Positions 6,147 to 12,983 of a stretch of DNA of 64,000 nt are shown here, in pieces. Source of the DNA: a virus. The DNA is taken from positions 34,609-98,608 of IMG/VR virus record IMGVR_UViG_3300031703_000599; one strand, written 5' to 3'. How positions within the stretch are numbered: position 1 is the stretch's first letter; each line of letters opens with the position of its first letter. Both the position numbers and the translations under genes were made by a program. The notes below the pieces were generated by a model, which saw only the letters and a program-made list of their open reading frames with translations, did no database searches and was not told the DNA's origin.

Positions 6147-6276
6147 TATGCTGGGTAGTATAGTCTACTTACAAACGTGACTAACCATTTGCATTGGTAG
6201 ACTAGGGACTATGTAATGTCCTAAAGCATTCAACGAGTGTCACTCGCTTACTGGCTTAAGGAATCGTCCCAGCATA
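6147..6276. ncRNA. Candidate structured RNA R4, multibranched, 130 nt
   Basis: TATGCTGGG (6147-6155) pairs perfectly with CCCAGCATA (6268-6276). Inside, TAGTCTAC/GTAGACTA form 8 bp (6161-6168 with 6197-6204), GGGAC/GTCCT form 5 with one G-T, and CGAGT/ACTCG form a tight hairpin near 6240. Such long perfect helices are unlikely by chance in AT-rich DNA. There is no T-loop or anticodon. It is the outermost member of the RNA array. I do not recognise it as tmRNA, SRP RNA or RNase P RNA. Confidence 0.42.
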
Positions 6277-6305
6277 TGTGAAAATAAAGTTTTACGATAA
6301 GGGTG

Positions 6306-6494
6306 TTAAGCCTTAAAGTTGTACTCTGTATAAAGGATATCTAAGATATCGTCTATAGTATCTCTATCTGTTGCTAAAATGTTTTGAGGAGTTGCGTTGA
6401 TAACTTCCTTAATAGCAGCAATTTGTGTATAACGATCTGCGTCTTGTGATGTAGTTTGCGAAACAGTTTTAGCGAATTGCGATAGAGTATACAT
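6306..6494 (-). CDS. Hypothetical protein, 62 aa
   Basis: A helical soluble protein (MYTLSQFAKTVSQTTSQDAD ... TIDDILDILYTEYNF) that is the first gene after the promoter at 6530-6558. It lies directly upstream of the RNA array, so both could be on one transcript. No family recognised. Confidence 0.6.
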   Translation of the reverse strand: MYTLSQFAKTVSQTTSQDADRYTQIAAIKEVINATPQNILATDRDTIDDILDILYTEYNFKA

Positions 6495-6529
6495 TTTGTA
6501 CTTCTTTCTCTTAATTAATTTATATAACT

Positions 6530-6558
6530 AGTATAACATCTTGCTATTCGAAAGTACA
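6530..6558 (-). promoter_or_regulatory. Sigma70-like promoter TGTACT-17-TATACT
   Basis: Both hexamers (6553-6558 and 6530-6535, minus strand) are imperfect but keep the 17-nt spacing and the downstream AT-rich context of the other promoters here. It could drive the 62-aa gene and the RNA array. Confidence 0.5.
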
Positions 6559-6571
6559 CCTTTATTTTATT

Positions 6572-6757
6572 TTATTTTAAAACTTCTTGGTCAATTTCTA
6601 GTGGCCAATCAAACCACAATCCACAATCCGTACAGTACTTAATAAACTGTGAACGGATAAGTCCTAAATGAACTCCTCCGCATTGTGGGCAGTGCTTAGT
6701 GCTTACTGGGTCTTTACGACGAACAGGCAAGCTTTGTAAGAAAGTAGGATTAAGCAT
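6572..6757 (-). CDS. Zinc-ribbon protein, 61 aa
   Basis: The ATG at 6757 is chosen because it overlaps the previous stop by 8 nt; an in-frame ATG at 6793 is farther inside that gene. The product has CPQCGGVH and CTDCGLWF, a classic zinc ribbon with C-P-x-C-G and C-x-x-C-G knuckles 18 residues apart. Such proteins often bind nucleic acid or polymerase. It is a likely regulator or accessory factor, but no partner is evident. Confidence 0.7.
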   Translation of the reverse strand: MLNPTFLQSLPVRRKDPVSTKHCPQCGGVHLGLIRSQFIKYCTDCGLWFDWPLEIDQEVLK

Positions 6758-7022
6758 TGTATTCACGCAGCTTTTTGATGTTCCACTTCTCAATTATAGC
6801 AGTTCCATCATCTGCTTCGTCTACTGCAATATAGGCAACAGTCTTCTTAACATTTGCATAACGATAGCCTTGTTCATTTACAATGCCGCCTACCCATACC
6901 TTGTGGGAATAATCTTTGCAGAAGTCCTGTGTATCATTGTTAAGTGAGAATTCAAACGTATTACCGTAATCTTTTTCAACAAATTCGCCAATTGGATTAA
7001 CAGTGTGTGTCCAGTATGCCAT
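6750..7022 (-). CDS. Hypothetical protein, 90 aa
   Basis: A soluble protein with alternating beta-like segments (NTFEFSLNND, KVWVGGIVNEQGYRY) and a C-terminal basic helix. It is first after the promoter at 7055-7084 and coupled to the zinc-ribbon gene. Not recognised. Confidence 0.6.
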   Translation of the reverse strand: MAYWTHTVNPIGEFVEKDYGNTFEFSLNNDTQDFCKDYSHKVWVGGIVNEQGYRYANVKKTVAYIAVDEADDGTAIIEKWNIKKLREYNA

Positions 7023-7054
7023 ATGCTTCTCTCCTTACCCTAATTTGTAATACT

Positions 7055-7084
7055 ATTATAGCATTTCTAGTTAGGATATGTCAA
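7055..7084 (-). promoter_or_regulatory. Sigma70-like promoter TTGACA-18-TATAAT
   Basis: Perfect TTGACA (7079-7084) and perfect TATAAT (7055-7060) on the minus strand. The spacer is 18 nt, unlike the 17 nt of the others. Confidence 0.82.
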
Positions 7085-7091
7085 CCTTTTA

Positions 7092-7370
7092 TTATGAATA
7101 ACGTAACTTTAATATCATCTTTTCTTTGTCAGGCAAAGGTAAAATATTTAACCATTTGTTGAAACTATATTCTTGTCCGTATATGTACCAATGCTCGGTA
7201 TTATATGGATATTCTACTATAGCAGGTCCGTCTTCTCTGTGTACCTGGCCAGCGGAATTGTAATAATAGATATCGCCATCTGCATGAAGCCAACTACCAT
7301 TAGTTTGTTCCATAGCGCCGTGGAATGCTTGATCTTCTGCAAGAGCACGTGTTGTATAATCTTCATCCAT
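7092..7370 (-). CDS. HR-x-x-GPA repeat-motif protein, copy 3, 92 aa
   Basis: The core GQVHREDGPAIVEY followed by a Trp/Tyr-rich stretch and the tail PDKEKMILKLRYS is shared with the next two genes. The G-x-x-HR-x-x-GPA motif occurs as a short repeat in MORN-like/YwqK-like proteins of phages and bacteria. This copy is the most divergent: it keeps the motif but has an inserted N-terminal acidic region. It overlaps copy 2 by 8 nt. Binding or structural role unknown. Confidence 0.7.
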   Translation of the reverse strand: MDEDYTTRALAEDQAFHGAMEQTNGSWLHADGDIYYYNSAGQVHREDGPAIVEYPYNTEHWYIYGQEYSFNKWLNILPLPDKEKMILKLRYS

Positions 7371-7593
7371 ACCGTAACCTCAGCAACATCTTTTGTTCGT
7401 CACTAACACCTACACGAGTACACCATTTGTCAAACGATAACATATTCCCTTCATATATCCAACACACTCGGCCATCTGGATGTATTATCGCAGGACCATC
7501 GTCACGATGTGAAACTCCCGTGCCGTTTATACCATCAGTACAATGCCGCCATACTTTGGCACCCGTTGGTGTTGTATGCGATTCACTACCCAT
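7363..7593 (-). CDS. HR-x-x-GPA repeat-motif protein, copy 2, 76 aa
   Basis: Contains GVSHRDDGPAIIHPDG, then WIYEGNMLSFDKW, then DEQKMLLRLRYG, matching the flanking genes in order and spacing. The close similarity, especially the C-terminal DEQKMLL-x-L motif, shows tandem duplication. Overlaps of 8 nt on both sides suggest coupled translation of all three. Function unknown. Confidence 0.7.
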   Translation of the reverse strand: MGSESHTTPTGAKVWRHCTDGINGTGVSHRDDGPAIIHPDGRVCWIYEGNMLSFDKWCTRVGVSDEQKMLLRLRYG

Positions 7594-7885
7594 GCTGTAA
7601 CTTTAACAGCATCTTCTGTTCATCACTTATGTCTATTTGTTGTAACCATTCTTTAAACGGACGCTCACAACTCCTATCAAACCACCTAATATTACCATCA
7701 GGATTAATCACTGCTGGACCATTGTCTCTATGAACATACCCAGCATCATTGTACCAAACCTTTAATCCATTATCGTATACCCAACTGCCATCTTCTTGTT
7801 CTGTTGCGGCACGATAGTCTATAGCATAATCTCTATGCTTGGGCTCTAAGTTTTTAGGCAATTGCATCCATTTGTTAAAATTCAT
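7586..7885 (-). CDS. HR-x-x-GPA repeat-motif protein, copy 1, 99 aa
   Basis: I chose the ATG at 7885 (MNFNKWMQLPKNLEP), 10 nt inside the previous gene, over 7903. The product has GYVHRDNGPAVINPDG and ends DISDEQKMLLKLQHG. It is the longest and upstream-most of three tandem paralogues. Its N-terminal WMQLPKNLEPKH extension resembles the linker after the motif in the other copies, so each gene may hold one and a half repeat units. Confidence 0.7.
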   Translation of the reverse strand: MNFNKWMQLPKNLEPKHRDYAIDYRAATEQEDGSWVYDNGLKVWYNDAGYVHRDNGPAVINPDGNIRWFDRSCERPFKEWLQQIDISDEQKMLLKLQHG

Positions 7886-8066
7886 TAGAAGCAACTTTTT
7901 CAAACTTACGATGACTCTTACTCCAACTCTTCATTGGCTTAGAGAACATAACTTCTTCAGTAGTACCTTGTTTAATATATCCAACTAACCAGTCCACATC
8001 GTTAATGATGTAAGTATGATTCTGTACTGGACTATCCCACACTGTAACTTCTTTTAGATATTTCAT
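7875..8066 (-). CDS. Conserved phage small protein, 63 aa
   Basis: The ATG at 8066 overlaps the previous stop as ATGA and gives MKYLKEVTVWDSPVQNHTYI, with a second part FSKPMKSWSKSHRKFEKV. From memory this N-H-T-Y-I ... F-x-K-P ... R-K-F plan is a widespread small protein of marine T4-like phages with no known function. An upstream in-frame ATG (8126) is rejected because of the overlap. Confidence 0.75.
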   Translation of the reverse strand: MKYLKEVTVWDSPVQNHTYIINDVDWLVGYIKQGTTEEVMFSKPMKSWSKSHRKFEKVASNEF

Positions 8067-8278
8067 GCTTTGTACTCCGCTAACATAAATTCGCACCATT
8101 GTTTTGTTACAAGTGCCTTGTTCCACGCCTGGTAATTAGCATCTGTAAGATCCAAATCACGCTTTTCCATATCTTGTTTGTATTTGACCCAAGCACGGTG
8201 CTCAATCCCAACAGCAACACTTGTTTCATATACAGCACTTTCTAAGCTGAAAATTGCAACGCCATGCTTGATAGTCAT
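8063..8278 (-). CDS. Hypothetical protein, 71 aa
   Basis: A helical soluble protein with HRAWVKYKQDMEKRDLDL and a Trp/Cys-containing C-terminus (TKQWCEFMLAEYKA). It overlaps its neighbours at both ends by one to four nt. Not recognised. Confidence 0.6.
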   Translation of the reverse strand: MTIKHGVAIFSLESAVYETSVAVGIEHRAWVKYKQDMEKRDLDLTDANYQAWNKALVTKQWCEFMLAEYKA

Positions 8279-8514
8279 TATACCTTTTCCTTTCGGTTAG
8301 TTTCTAGCCATTCATCACACGCACGATTGAACTCTTTGTAGTACAGTTCTTCGCTTGCGTAATTGTCACGTATAACTGCATAACAGTCTGCTTCGACAAA
8401 GTCCCAGTTAACCCGATTCCATTTTTCATATGTGTCTTCAGGTAGGTCATAGTAATTTTCTGGTAGTTGCAATGCCTTACGAACTGCGGCTAACATCTCA
8501 TTGACAATTTTCAT
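8278..8514 (-). CDS. Hypothetical acidic protein, 78 aa
   Basis: An acidic, aromatic, helical product (ENYYDLPEDTYEKWNRVNWD, then ACDEWLETNRKEKV). It overlaps the upstream stop by TAATG. Function unknown. Confidence 0.6.
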   Translation of the reverse strand: MKIVNEMLAAVRKALQLPENYYDLPEDTYEKWNRVNWDFVEADCYAVIRDNYASEELYYKEFNRACDEWLETNRKEKV

Positions 8515-8633
8515 TACTTCTTCTCTTTCTTTTGCGGTGTCTTGCTACCCATTGTAGTTTCCTCTATTTTATTAATTGGCAGTACTTGTGGGTACCATAC
8601 TTTCTTTGGTACAAATGCTGTGTTAATGTACAT
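8514..8633 (-). CDS. Small basic protein, 39 aa
   Basis: The frame starts MYINTAFVPKKVWYPQ and ends TPQKKEKK. It is directly downstream of the promoter at 8661-8689 and overlaps the next start by one base (TAATG). An internal ATG would leave only 12 residues. The basic tail hints at nucleic-acid contact; otherwise nothing is recognised. Confidence 0.5.
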   Translation of the reverse strand: MYINTAFVPKKVWYPQVLPINKIEETTMGSKTPQKKEKK

Positions 8634-8660
8634 ATACTTCCCTAATTAATTTATACTACT

Positions 8661-8689
8661 ATTATAACAAAATTTGCCGTGAAGGTCTA
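8661..8689 (-). promoter_or_regulatory. Sigma70-like promoter TAGACC-17-TATAAT
   Basis: Perfect TATAAT (8661-8666) with TAGACC 17 nt upstream on the minus strand. The downstream sequence AGTAGTATAAATTAATTA is nearly the same as after the promoter at 4590-4618, suggesting a duplicated promoter cassette. Confidence 0.7.
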
Positions 8690-8718
8690 CCTTATTTTAA
8701 AAATAAAGTGAAATAAAT

Positions 8719-9042
8719 TTATAGTTTAAATTCTAATCCAAAAACAACGCCAATATTATTACGTTCCAGTGCTGGTGCAACGAAGTAATTCTTGTATGTT
8801 ATTCGTGTGTATGGGATAACGTCTGCAACTGTATAGCCGCCTGCTAATGCAAGTTCAAACCCCCAGTCGCCGTATTCGTGCCGATAGCCAGTGTATGGGC
8901 TTATACGTTCTTCACTGTTGTAGTATAGGCCAGTGATGTAATTATCCTGTGTGTAGCGAATGTGTGGATGAAGTTCATTGTATTCGCTTGCAAGTCCAAG
9001 GTGTAGACTTACTCCTAATGTTAGTACAAGTGCTCCGTTCAA
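8719..9042 (-). CDS. Probable outer-membrane beta-barrel fragment-like protein, 107 aa
   Basis: The product starts at TTG with a short hydrophobic segment (ALVLTLGVSLHLGLAS) like a secretion signal. It continues with alternating aromatic/polar strands (YNSEERISPYTGYRHEYG, WGFELALAGGY) and ends in EFKL. This resembles short lipid A-modifying/outer-membrane barrels seen in marine phages. The TTG overlaps the preceding stop (TTGA), which supports this start. Only about four to six strands fit in 107 residues, so it may form an oligomer. Function unknown. Confidence 0.6.
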   Translation of the reverse strand: MNGALVLTLGVSLHLGLASEYNELHPHIRYTQDNYITGLYYNSEERISPYTGYRHEYGDWGFELALAGGYTVADVIPYTRITYKNYFVAPALERNNIGVVFGLEFKL

Positions 9043-9737
9043 CTGTTAGGCGTGCCAGTCTTGTTATCTTGCAGCCATTTAATAGCAAATCTATTAGTAG
9101 GTGGACTAGTTATAAATGCACGTATTAATTTTTCCACGTTATCAAAGTTTTGCTTGCGAGCAGGGTCTTCTAAGCCGCCGCTGTTGTCCACGATATGGAA
9201 GTTGCTGGCGCCAAATACTTGTTGAAATTTCATGATATTGCTCTGCACCGCGTTCCACATTTTAGAAACCATTTCAGTTGGGAGCTTTCTAGGACGTTGT
9301 AAGTTACGTGCTTGTGCAACTTCAAGGTCAGTATTAACAAATAACATCATTGTACTGTAGCCTAGTTTTCTTAGATCATCAGATGCTTTTTTTACTTTGT
9401 CTGTATTCTTGCCTGTGCCATCAATTATAATACCTAGTCGGCCACTAAGGTATGCGTTCTCACGATGAGATGTAAGTTTTTTTGCACGGTCTCTAATTTC
9501 TTGGCCTTCTGGACTTGCAACAGCATCAGGGTCGCCTAAATCCAATTCTTGTTTATGCGCCATGTATTCATATATGTCATCACTGTTAATGGCTTTCAAT
9601 CCATACCCAGATAATAGTCCTTTTGATACATAGCTTTTGCCGCTGCCTGGGCCGCCAGCTAGGAAGACTGCTTTAAATATGTGCTTATCATGTGGTCCTT
9701 CTGCTAAATTCTGTTCTGTGATTTGATGTATTTTCAT
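9039..9737 (-). CDS. P-loop kinase / zeta-toxin-like ATPase, 232 aa
   Basis: Walker A GGPGSGKS (residues 28-35) is followed by INSDDIYEYM, a run IIIDGTGKN (Walker B-like) and basic LQRPRKLP. This is the plan of zeta-toxin/polynucleotide-kinase-like P-loop kinases. The enzyme likely phosphorylates a small molecule, nucleic acid end or nucleotide sugar. The zeta toxin target cannot be assumed. I recall close relatives in T4-like cyanophages annotated only as AAA or kinase. A late-like GATAAATAC motif lies 4 nt before the ATG. Confidence 0.8.
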   Translation of the reverse strand: MKIHQITEQNLAEGPHDKHIFKAVFLAGGPGSGKSYVSKGLLSGYGLKAINSDDIYEYMAHKQELDLGDPDAVASPEGQEIRDRAKKLTSHRENAYLSGRLGIIIDGTGKNTDKVKKASDDLRKLGYSTMMLFVNTDLEVAQARNLQRPRKLPTEMVSKMWNAVQSNIMKFQQVFGASNFHIVDNSGGLEDPARKQNFDNVEKLIRAFITSPPTNRFAIKWLQDNKTGTPNS

Positions 9738-9741
9738 ACTA

Positions 9742-9750
9742 GTATTTATC
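9742..9750 (-). promoter_or_regulatory. Late-like motif GATAAATAC
   Basis: The minus-strand GATAAATAC ends 4 nt before the kinase ATG. If it works as a T4-type late promoter the mRNA would be nearly leaderless. Confidence 0.3.
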
Positions 9751-10090
9751 TAAATCGCAATACATCGCGTGGATTTGATGACAGGCGTTCTAACATGCGT
9801 TCCTTCTCTACTTTTGTTCTATAGTTAGTACGTCTGTTGTCTTTGTCGTTTAACCAATCGTTGTATTTTTCTCTGCTGCCAACTGATTCCTTGGGCATGC
9901 GTCTAAACAGAACACTATAAATATTCTTTATATTCTTTGAATTCCACACATCTGCTCTAGTACGAGCATCTTGTAGGTCATCGACTATTAATGCAGTAAG
10001 AAACCCGCCTGGTTGCAACCCGTGAAATAGATAGTTCTCTAATCCACTATCTAAATAGTTGTTGCCTGTTGTAAACCCTAGTAATATCAT
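9746..10090 (-). CDS. Conserved phage hypothetical protein, 114 aa
   Basis: The segment GLQPGGFLTALIVDDLQDA is a pattern (L-P/Q-P-G-G-F-L-T-A ... N/D-D-L) I recall from small proteins in diverse phages. The C-terminal half is highly charged (DNRRTNYRTKVEKERMLERL). Function unknown. Confidence 0.65.
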   Translation of the reverse strand: MILLGFTTGNNYLDSGLENYLFHGLQPGGFLTALIVDDLQDARTRADVWNSKNIKNIYSVLFRRMPKESVGSREKYNDWLNDKDNRRTNYRTKVEKERMLERLSSNPRDVLRFR

Positions 10091-10101
10091 TGTTAATCCT
10101 G

Positions 10102-10341
10102 TTACTTACATACGTGTGCTATTTTAAACATCATTGCGTCTTCGTCTTTCTCAAACCAGAAGTAATCGTGTATATACGAATACTCGCCTTTGCAGTTATC
10201 AGCACACCATTTATATGGATCTTTAGTGCCGTCACGTCCTGCATGACTTAGTTGTAATCGCAGAGCAAACTTACCAAACTTTTCATATGCATGTGCTTCT
10301 GCTTCTGCTACTTTCTTAGATTTAAGCTTATCAAGCCACAT
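10102..10341 (-). CDS. Hypothetical protein, 79 aa
   Basis: A mixed helical protein with WCADNCKGEYSYIHDYFWFE in its second half; three Cys and several aromatics could form a small metal or ligand site. It overlaps the preceding 53-aa gene by 11 nt. Not recognised. Confidence 0.55.
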   Translation of the reverse strand: MWLDKLKSKKVAEAEAHAYEKFGKFALRLQLSHAGRDGTKDPYKWCADNCKGEYSYIHDYFWFEKDEDAMMFKIAHVCK

Positions 10342-10492
10342 TGATTGCTGCGTTTGGTAGTTGTTGCTTAATGATGTAGCATGGCTTTGTTGGATCTAAC
10401 CGCAGGCTTTTATGTGCTTCGGGTACGCCCATTAATACTGCAAGAGTGTTAACTGGAATGCCGCCTTTAATTAACTTGCTTAAATTATTCAT
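10331..10492 (-). CDS. Hypothetical protein, 53 aa
   Basis: An intact frame starting MNNLSKLIKGGIPVNTLAVL, directly after a perfect sigma70-like promoter. It is soluble and predicted helical. The promoter and overlap support it; function unknown. Confidence 0.55.
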   Translation of the reverse strand: MNNLSKLIKGGIPVNTLAVLMGVPEAHKSLRLDPTKPCYIIKQQLPNAAINVA

Positions 10493-10531
10493 ACTAGTTG
10501 TCCTTTGAGTTTTGTTATTAACTTATACACT

Positions 10532-10560
10532 ATTATAACAAGATGTCTTGCTAATGTCAA
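10532..10560 (-). promoter_or_regulatory. Consensus sigma70 promoter TTGACA-17-TATAAT
   Basis: Both hexamers are perfect (10555-10560 and 10532-10537, minus strand). The palindrome AACCGGTT overlaps the upstream edge of the -35 box. It is divergent from the radical-SAM cluster that begins at about 10.6 kb on the plus strand. Confidence 0.9.
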
Positions 10561-10593
10561 CCGGTTAGTCTAAAATAGTTGAATTTTATATAT

Positions 10594-10602
10594 GATAAAT
10601 AA
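10594..10602 (+). promoter_or_regulatory. Late-like motif GATAAATAA before the radical-SAM cluster
   Basis: GATAAATAA on the plus strand lies 4 nt before the ATG at 10607. The same relation is seen at 9742-9750. No plus-strand TTGACA/TATAAT pair is present. Confidence 0.3.
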
Positions 10603-10606
10603 ATGT

Positions 10607-11236
10607 ATGGATAATAGATATGATTTTGAATTTAGTGTGACAAGTTTTTGTCAGGCTAAATGCAGGAGCTGTAGCCGGTTTGATGATGATGGCGAATTAA
10701 TAAAAGGGTTAGTGCCTGCTCACGTGCCAATAGAACGATTCAAACAATCAGTTAATAACTTAGAGGGTGTGCATGTTGGGCAAATTATATTATGCGGCGA
10801 GCATGGTGATCCTATGATGCATCCAAAAATTGGTGAAATCATTGAGTACGCAAGCAAGAACCATATTGTGAATATAATGACAAATGGTGGATTGCGTAAT
10901 CCTGCATTTTATGAGAAATTAGCAAAGAACAAGAGGGTGGCAATAAGTTGGGGAATTGATGGATTAGATCATGATACTAATTGGAAATACAGGGAAGGTG
11001 TTGATTTTAATCGTGCATGGGATAATATGACTACTTGGTTTAAGCATACAACAATGGGGCGATGGGAGTTCTTAATATTTGAATGGAATTATCACCAGAT
11101 ACAAGATGTATATAATACAGCCAAGAAATTAGGTATACAAATAGAATTTAAACTAAACACTAGACAGTGGGGCTATCTCCAATCACCCAAGCGCGAAGAA
11201 GTAATCGAACAGCTTAAACATCTACACAAGGGTTAA
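10607..11236 (+). CDS. Radical SAM domain protein without SPASM domain, 209 aa
   Basis: The N-terminal C-x-x-x-C-x-x-C (CQAKCRSC) binds the 4Fe-4S cluster that cleaves SAM. GEHGDPMMHP resembles the G-G-E-P-type motif, and MTNGG and WGIDGLDHDTNWKYREG match the next gene. At about 210 aa it is a bare partial TIM barrel: the C-terminal auxiliary-cluster domain of its 364-aa relative at 36623-37717 is missing. The ATG at 10592 is also in frame; I prefer 10607 because a late-like motif overlaps the first. It starts a four-gene plus-strand unit. Substrate unknown; peptide or sugar modification is possible. Confidence 0.82.
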   Translation: MDNRYDFEFSVTSFCQAKCRSCSRFDDDGELIKGLVPAHVPIERFKQSVNNLEGVHVGQIILCGEHGDPMMHPKIGEIIEYASKNHIVNIMTNGGLRNPAFYEKLAKNKRVAISWGIDGLDHDTNWKYREGVDFNRAWDNMTTWFKHTTMGRWEFLIFEWNYHQIQDVYNTAKKLGIQIEFKLNTRQWGYLQSPKREEVIEQLKHLHKG

Positions 11237-11240
11237 TAAA

Positions 11241-11933
11241 ATGATATACACACACAGTGACATTGACTCAATTAAGACTGAGATTGAAATAACTACATAT
11301 TGCAATGCACGGTGCAAGAGGTGTCCTCGAACTAATCCAGAAACTGGTGCGGCAATTGACTGGTTAGTACAAGAGCACATGTCGCTTGATACATTTAAAA
11401 TGATTTTTAATAACCAAAATGCTGCATCTAATAAATTACGACATGTTAAACTATGTGGTCAATACGGCGATCCTATGATGCATCCGCATATTAATGAGAT
11501 TATTGAATATACATTAGAAGATAAAAATGTATCAATGCTTATAAACACAAACGGTGGTCTCAGAAATGCAAGTTGGTATAAATCCATTGCTGAAAAATAC
11601 GGCAGAAGAATTTATATAATATTTGGCATTGATGGACTGGACCATGAGACTAACTGGAAGTACAGAGAAGGTGTGATGTTCGATAAAGCGTATGCTAATA
11701 TGGTGAGTTATCAGCAAAGCGGAGGTGAAACCTCTTGGCAATTTATAGTGTTTAGCTGGAATGTACATCAAATAGAAGATGTACATAAGCAAGCAACCGA
11801 ACTCGGCGTAGAGTTGACATATATTGTTGATCTGGAGTACGGACAAGAATTACGTATACAATCTGATTATAAAATAGAAGAATTAAAGCAGAGATTTTCA
11901 AACTTGGGAGTGGATAATTATCAAGGCATCTAA
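11241..11933 (+). CDS. Radical SAM domain protein, 230 aa, possible +1 frameshift at its stop
   Basis: Paralogue of the preceding gene: cluster motif CNARCKRC, GQYGDPMMHP, INTNGGLRN and FGIDGLDHETNWKYREG. It ends after a barrel-sized domain at a TAA. The next frame (+1) continues with a Cys-rich SPASM-like segment with no proper start codon. The stop context is CAAGG-C-ATC-TAA, an SD-like AAGG just before a codon-stop pair, reminiscent of the prfB-type programmed +1 frameshift. Either a fused protein is made by shifting or the second domain is translated separately. Confidence 0.82.
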   Translation: MIYTHSDIDSIKTEIEITTYCNARCKRCPRTNPETGAAIDWLVQEHMSLDTFKMIFNNQNAASNKLRHVKLCGQYGDPMMHPHINEIIEYTLEDKNVSMLINTNGGLRNASWYKSIAEKYGRRIYIIFGIDGLDHETNWKYREGVMFDKAYANMVSYQQSGGETSWQFIVFSWNVHQIEDVHKQATELGVELTYIVDLEYGQELRIQSDYKIEELKQRFSNLGVDNYQGI

Positions 11934-11946
11934 TAAAAATGACATT

Positions 11947-12282
11947 GTGTGTTATGTGGCGGCGGAAACTCACAACGACACAGTAATGAGGCAATTTGAG
12001 ATATCCGTTACGGGAACCGTTTGGCCATGTTGTTATTACGCTACAGTTGCTAAGTATCCAGAACGTACAGAAAATGGTGTTGATCTCAGCGATCATGTGT
12101 TAGATAAACTGAAAGAAGAAGATCCCGATTGGAATAATGCAGCAGTACGTGGACTAAGTAAAGTAACAAAGCATGAAGTATTTTGGACACATCTATGGGA
12201 TGAAGGATTTGACAGTGATAATCCACCGACGCTGTGTGCATTTTACTGTACAAAGAAAAATAACACAGAAGGGGGAAAGTAA
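11947..12282 (+). CDS. SPASM-like auxiliary-cluster domain, 111 aa, no ATG start
   Basis: Contains ISVTGTVWPCCYYA, the G-x-V-x-P-C-C core typical of SPASM/Twitch C-terminal domains, plus Cys near both ends (CYV and CAFYC), which would bind auxiliary Fe-S clusters. The only starts are GTG at 11947 or ATT at 11944, with poor ribosome-site spacing. The open frame extends back into the previous gene, as expected for a frameshifted second half. In the 364-aa relative at 36.6-37.7 kb the same module is fused directly behind the barrel. Confidence 0.65.
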   Translation: MCYVAAETHNDTVMRQFEISVTGTVWPCCYYATVAKYPERTENGVDLSDHVLDKLKEEDPDWNNAAVRGLSKVTKHEVFWTHLWDEGFDSDNPPTLCAFYCTKKNNTEGGK

Positions 12283-12678
12283 TTGAGCGAATCTAAAGTC
12301 TGTATCACTTGTAAATTTCACGACGGTCGCGGTAGAGAATTTTTTATTGACGAGGAACAACGAGTATGGCCGTGTTGTTATTACTACACTGATTACATGA
12401 CAGGTGCAATAGAAGACCGTGACCCCAAATTTCATCAGAAACTAGTTGATGATCCTAAGTGGAATAGCCTAAGCGATCACCCAATTAAAGATATATTAGC
12501 AACTGATACGTACAGTCACGATATATGGGTACCTGGGTGGGAAACTAATCCAACAAAGGCGTGTGTGCTAGAATGTGGGTTAAAGCCTAAAAAGATAGCA
12601 ATGGATTATGATTTCCGTGCAGACGGCGTACATTTAGATGAAAAAGAATATGGCCATAAGCCTAAGAATTCCACTTAG
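12283..12678 (+). CDS. Second stand-alone SPASM-like domain protein, 131 aa
   Basis: Starts with TTG right after the previous TAA, preceded by a strong purine-rich ribosome site (GGGGGAAAG). It has CITCKFHDGRG, then EQRVWPCCYYY and a late CVLECG, the same order of Cys as the preceding domain. It may pair with the first radical SAM protein of the cluster, which lacks such a domain, or act as a substrate-presenting partner. Its 3' end overlaps the convergent Smr gene by 17 nt. Confidence 0.7.
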   Translation: MSESKVCITCKFHDGRGREFFIDEEQRVWPCCYYYTDYMTGAIEDRDPKFHQKLVDDPKWNSLSDHPIKDILATDTYSHDIWVPGWETNPTKACVLECGLKPKKIAMDYDFRADGVHLDEKEYGHKPKNST

Positions 12679-12982
12679 CAATTAGTTTTAACATGTCTTC
12701 TTTTGTTGCAGGGCGGGCAGGTAATGGCGTAATTGTGTTATTATATTTGTGCTTATTCTTTCTAAGCTTAACGATATATGCGCCTGTGTTAGGATCTTGT
12801 CTATCACAATGCTCGGTCTTCTTGTGTGCGTTAACCCAGTGTCCTATTTCCTTTGACATCTTGCCATGTCCTACAATTACTGTTATTTGTTTAGTGCCTT
12901 CTAAAAACTGTGCATCAACATAACTGTTAAATTGTTTCCATGCGTCATGCACTTTGTATCCATGTAAGTCTAGTGTACTCAT
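12662..12982 (-). CDS. Smr-domain protein, 106 aa
   Basis: LDLHGYKVHDAW near the N-terminus and VIVGHGK (the G-x-G-x-H/K loop) in the middle are the two signatures of the Smr (small MutS-related) domain. Stand-alone Smr proteins nick DNA or cleave RNA. The second motif here reads GHGKMSKEIGHW. A nuclease role in nucleic-acid metabolism or host mRNA cleavage is an inference. Confidence 0.8.
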   Translation of the reverse strand: MSTLDLHGYKVHDAWKQFNSYVDAQFLEGTKQITVIVGHGKMSKEIGHWVNAHKKTEHCDRQDPNTGAYIVKLRKNKHKYNNTITPLPARPATKEDMLKLIAKWNS

Positions 12983-12983
12983 A

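Noticed and set aside
10607-12678. Radical-SAM cluster as a RiPP gene cluster
   Set aside because: No short precursor gene with a leader-like sequence was found next to it, so I keep only the enzyme description.
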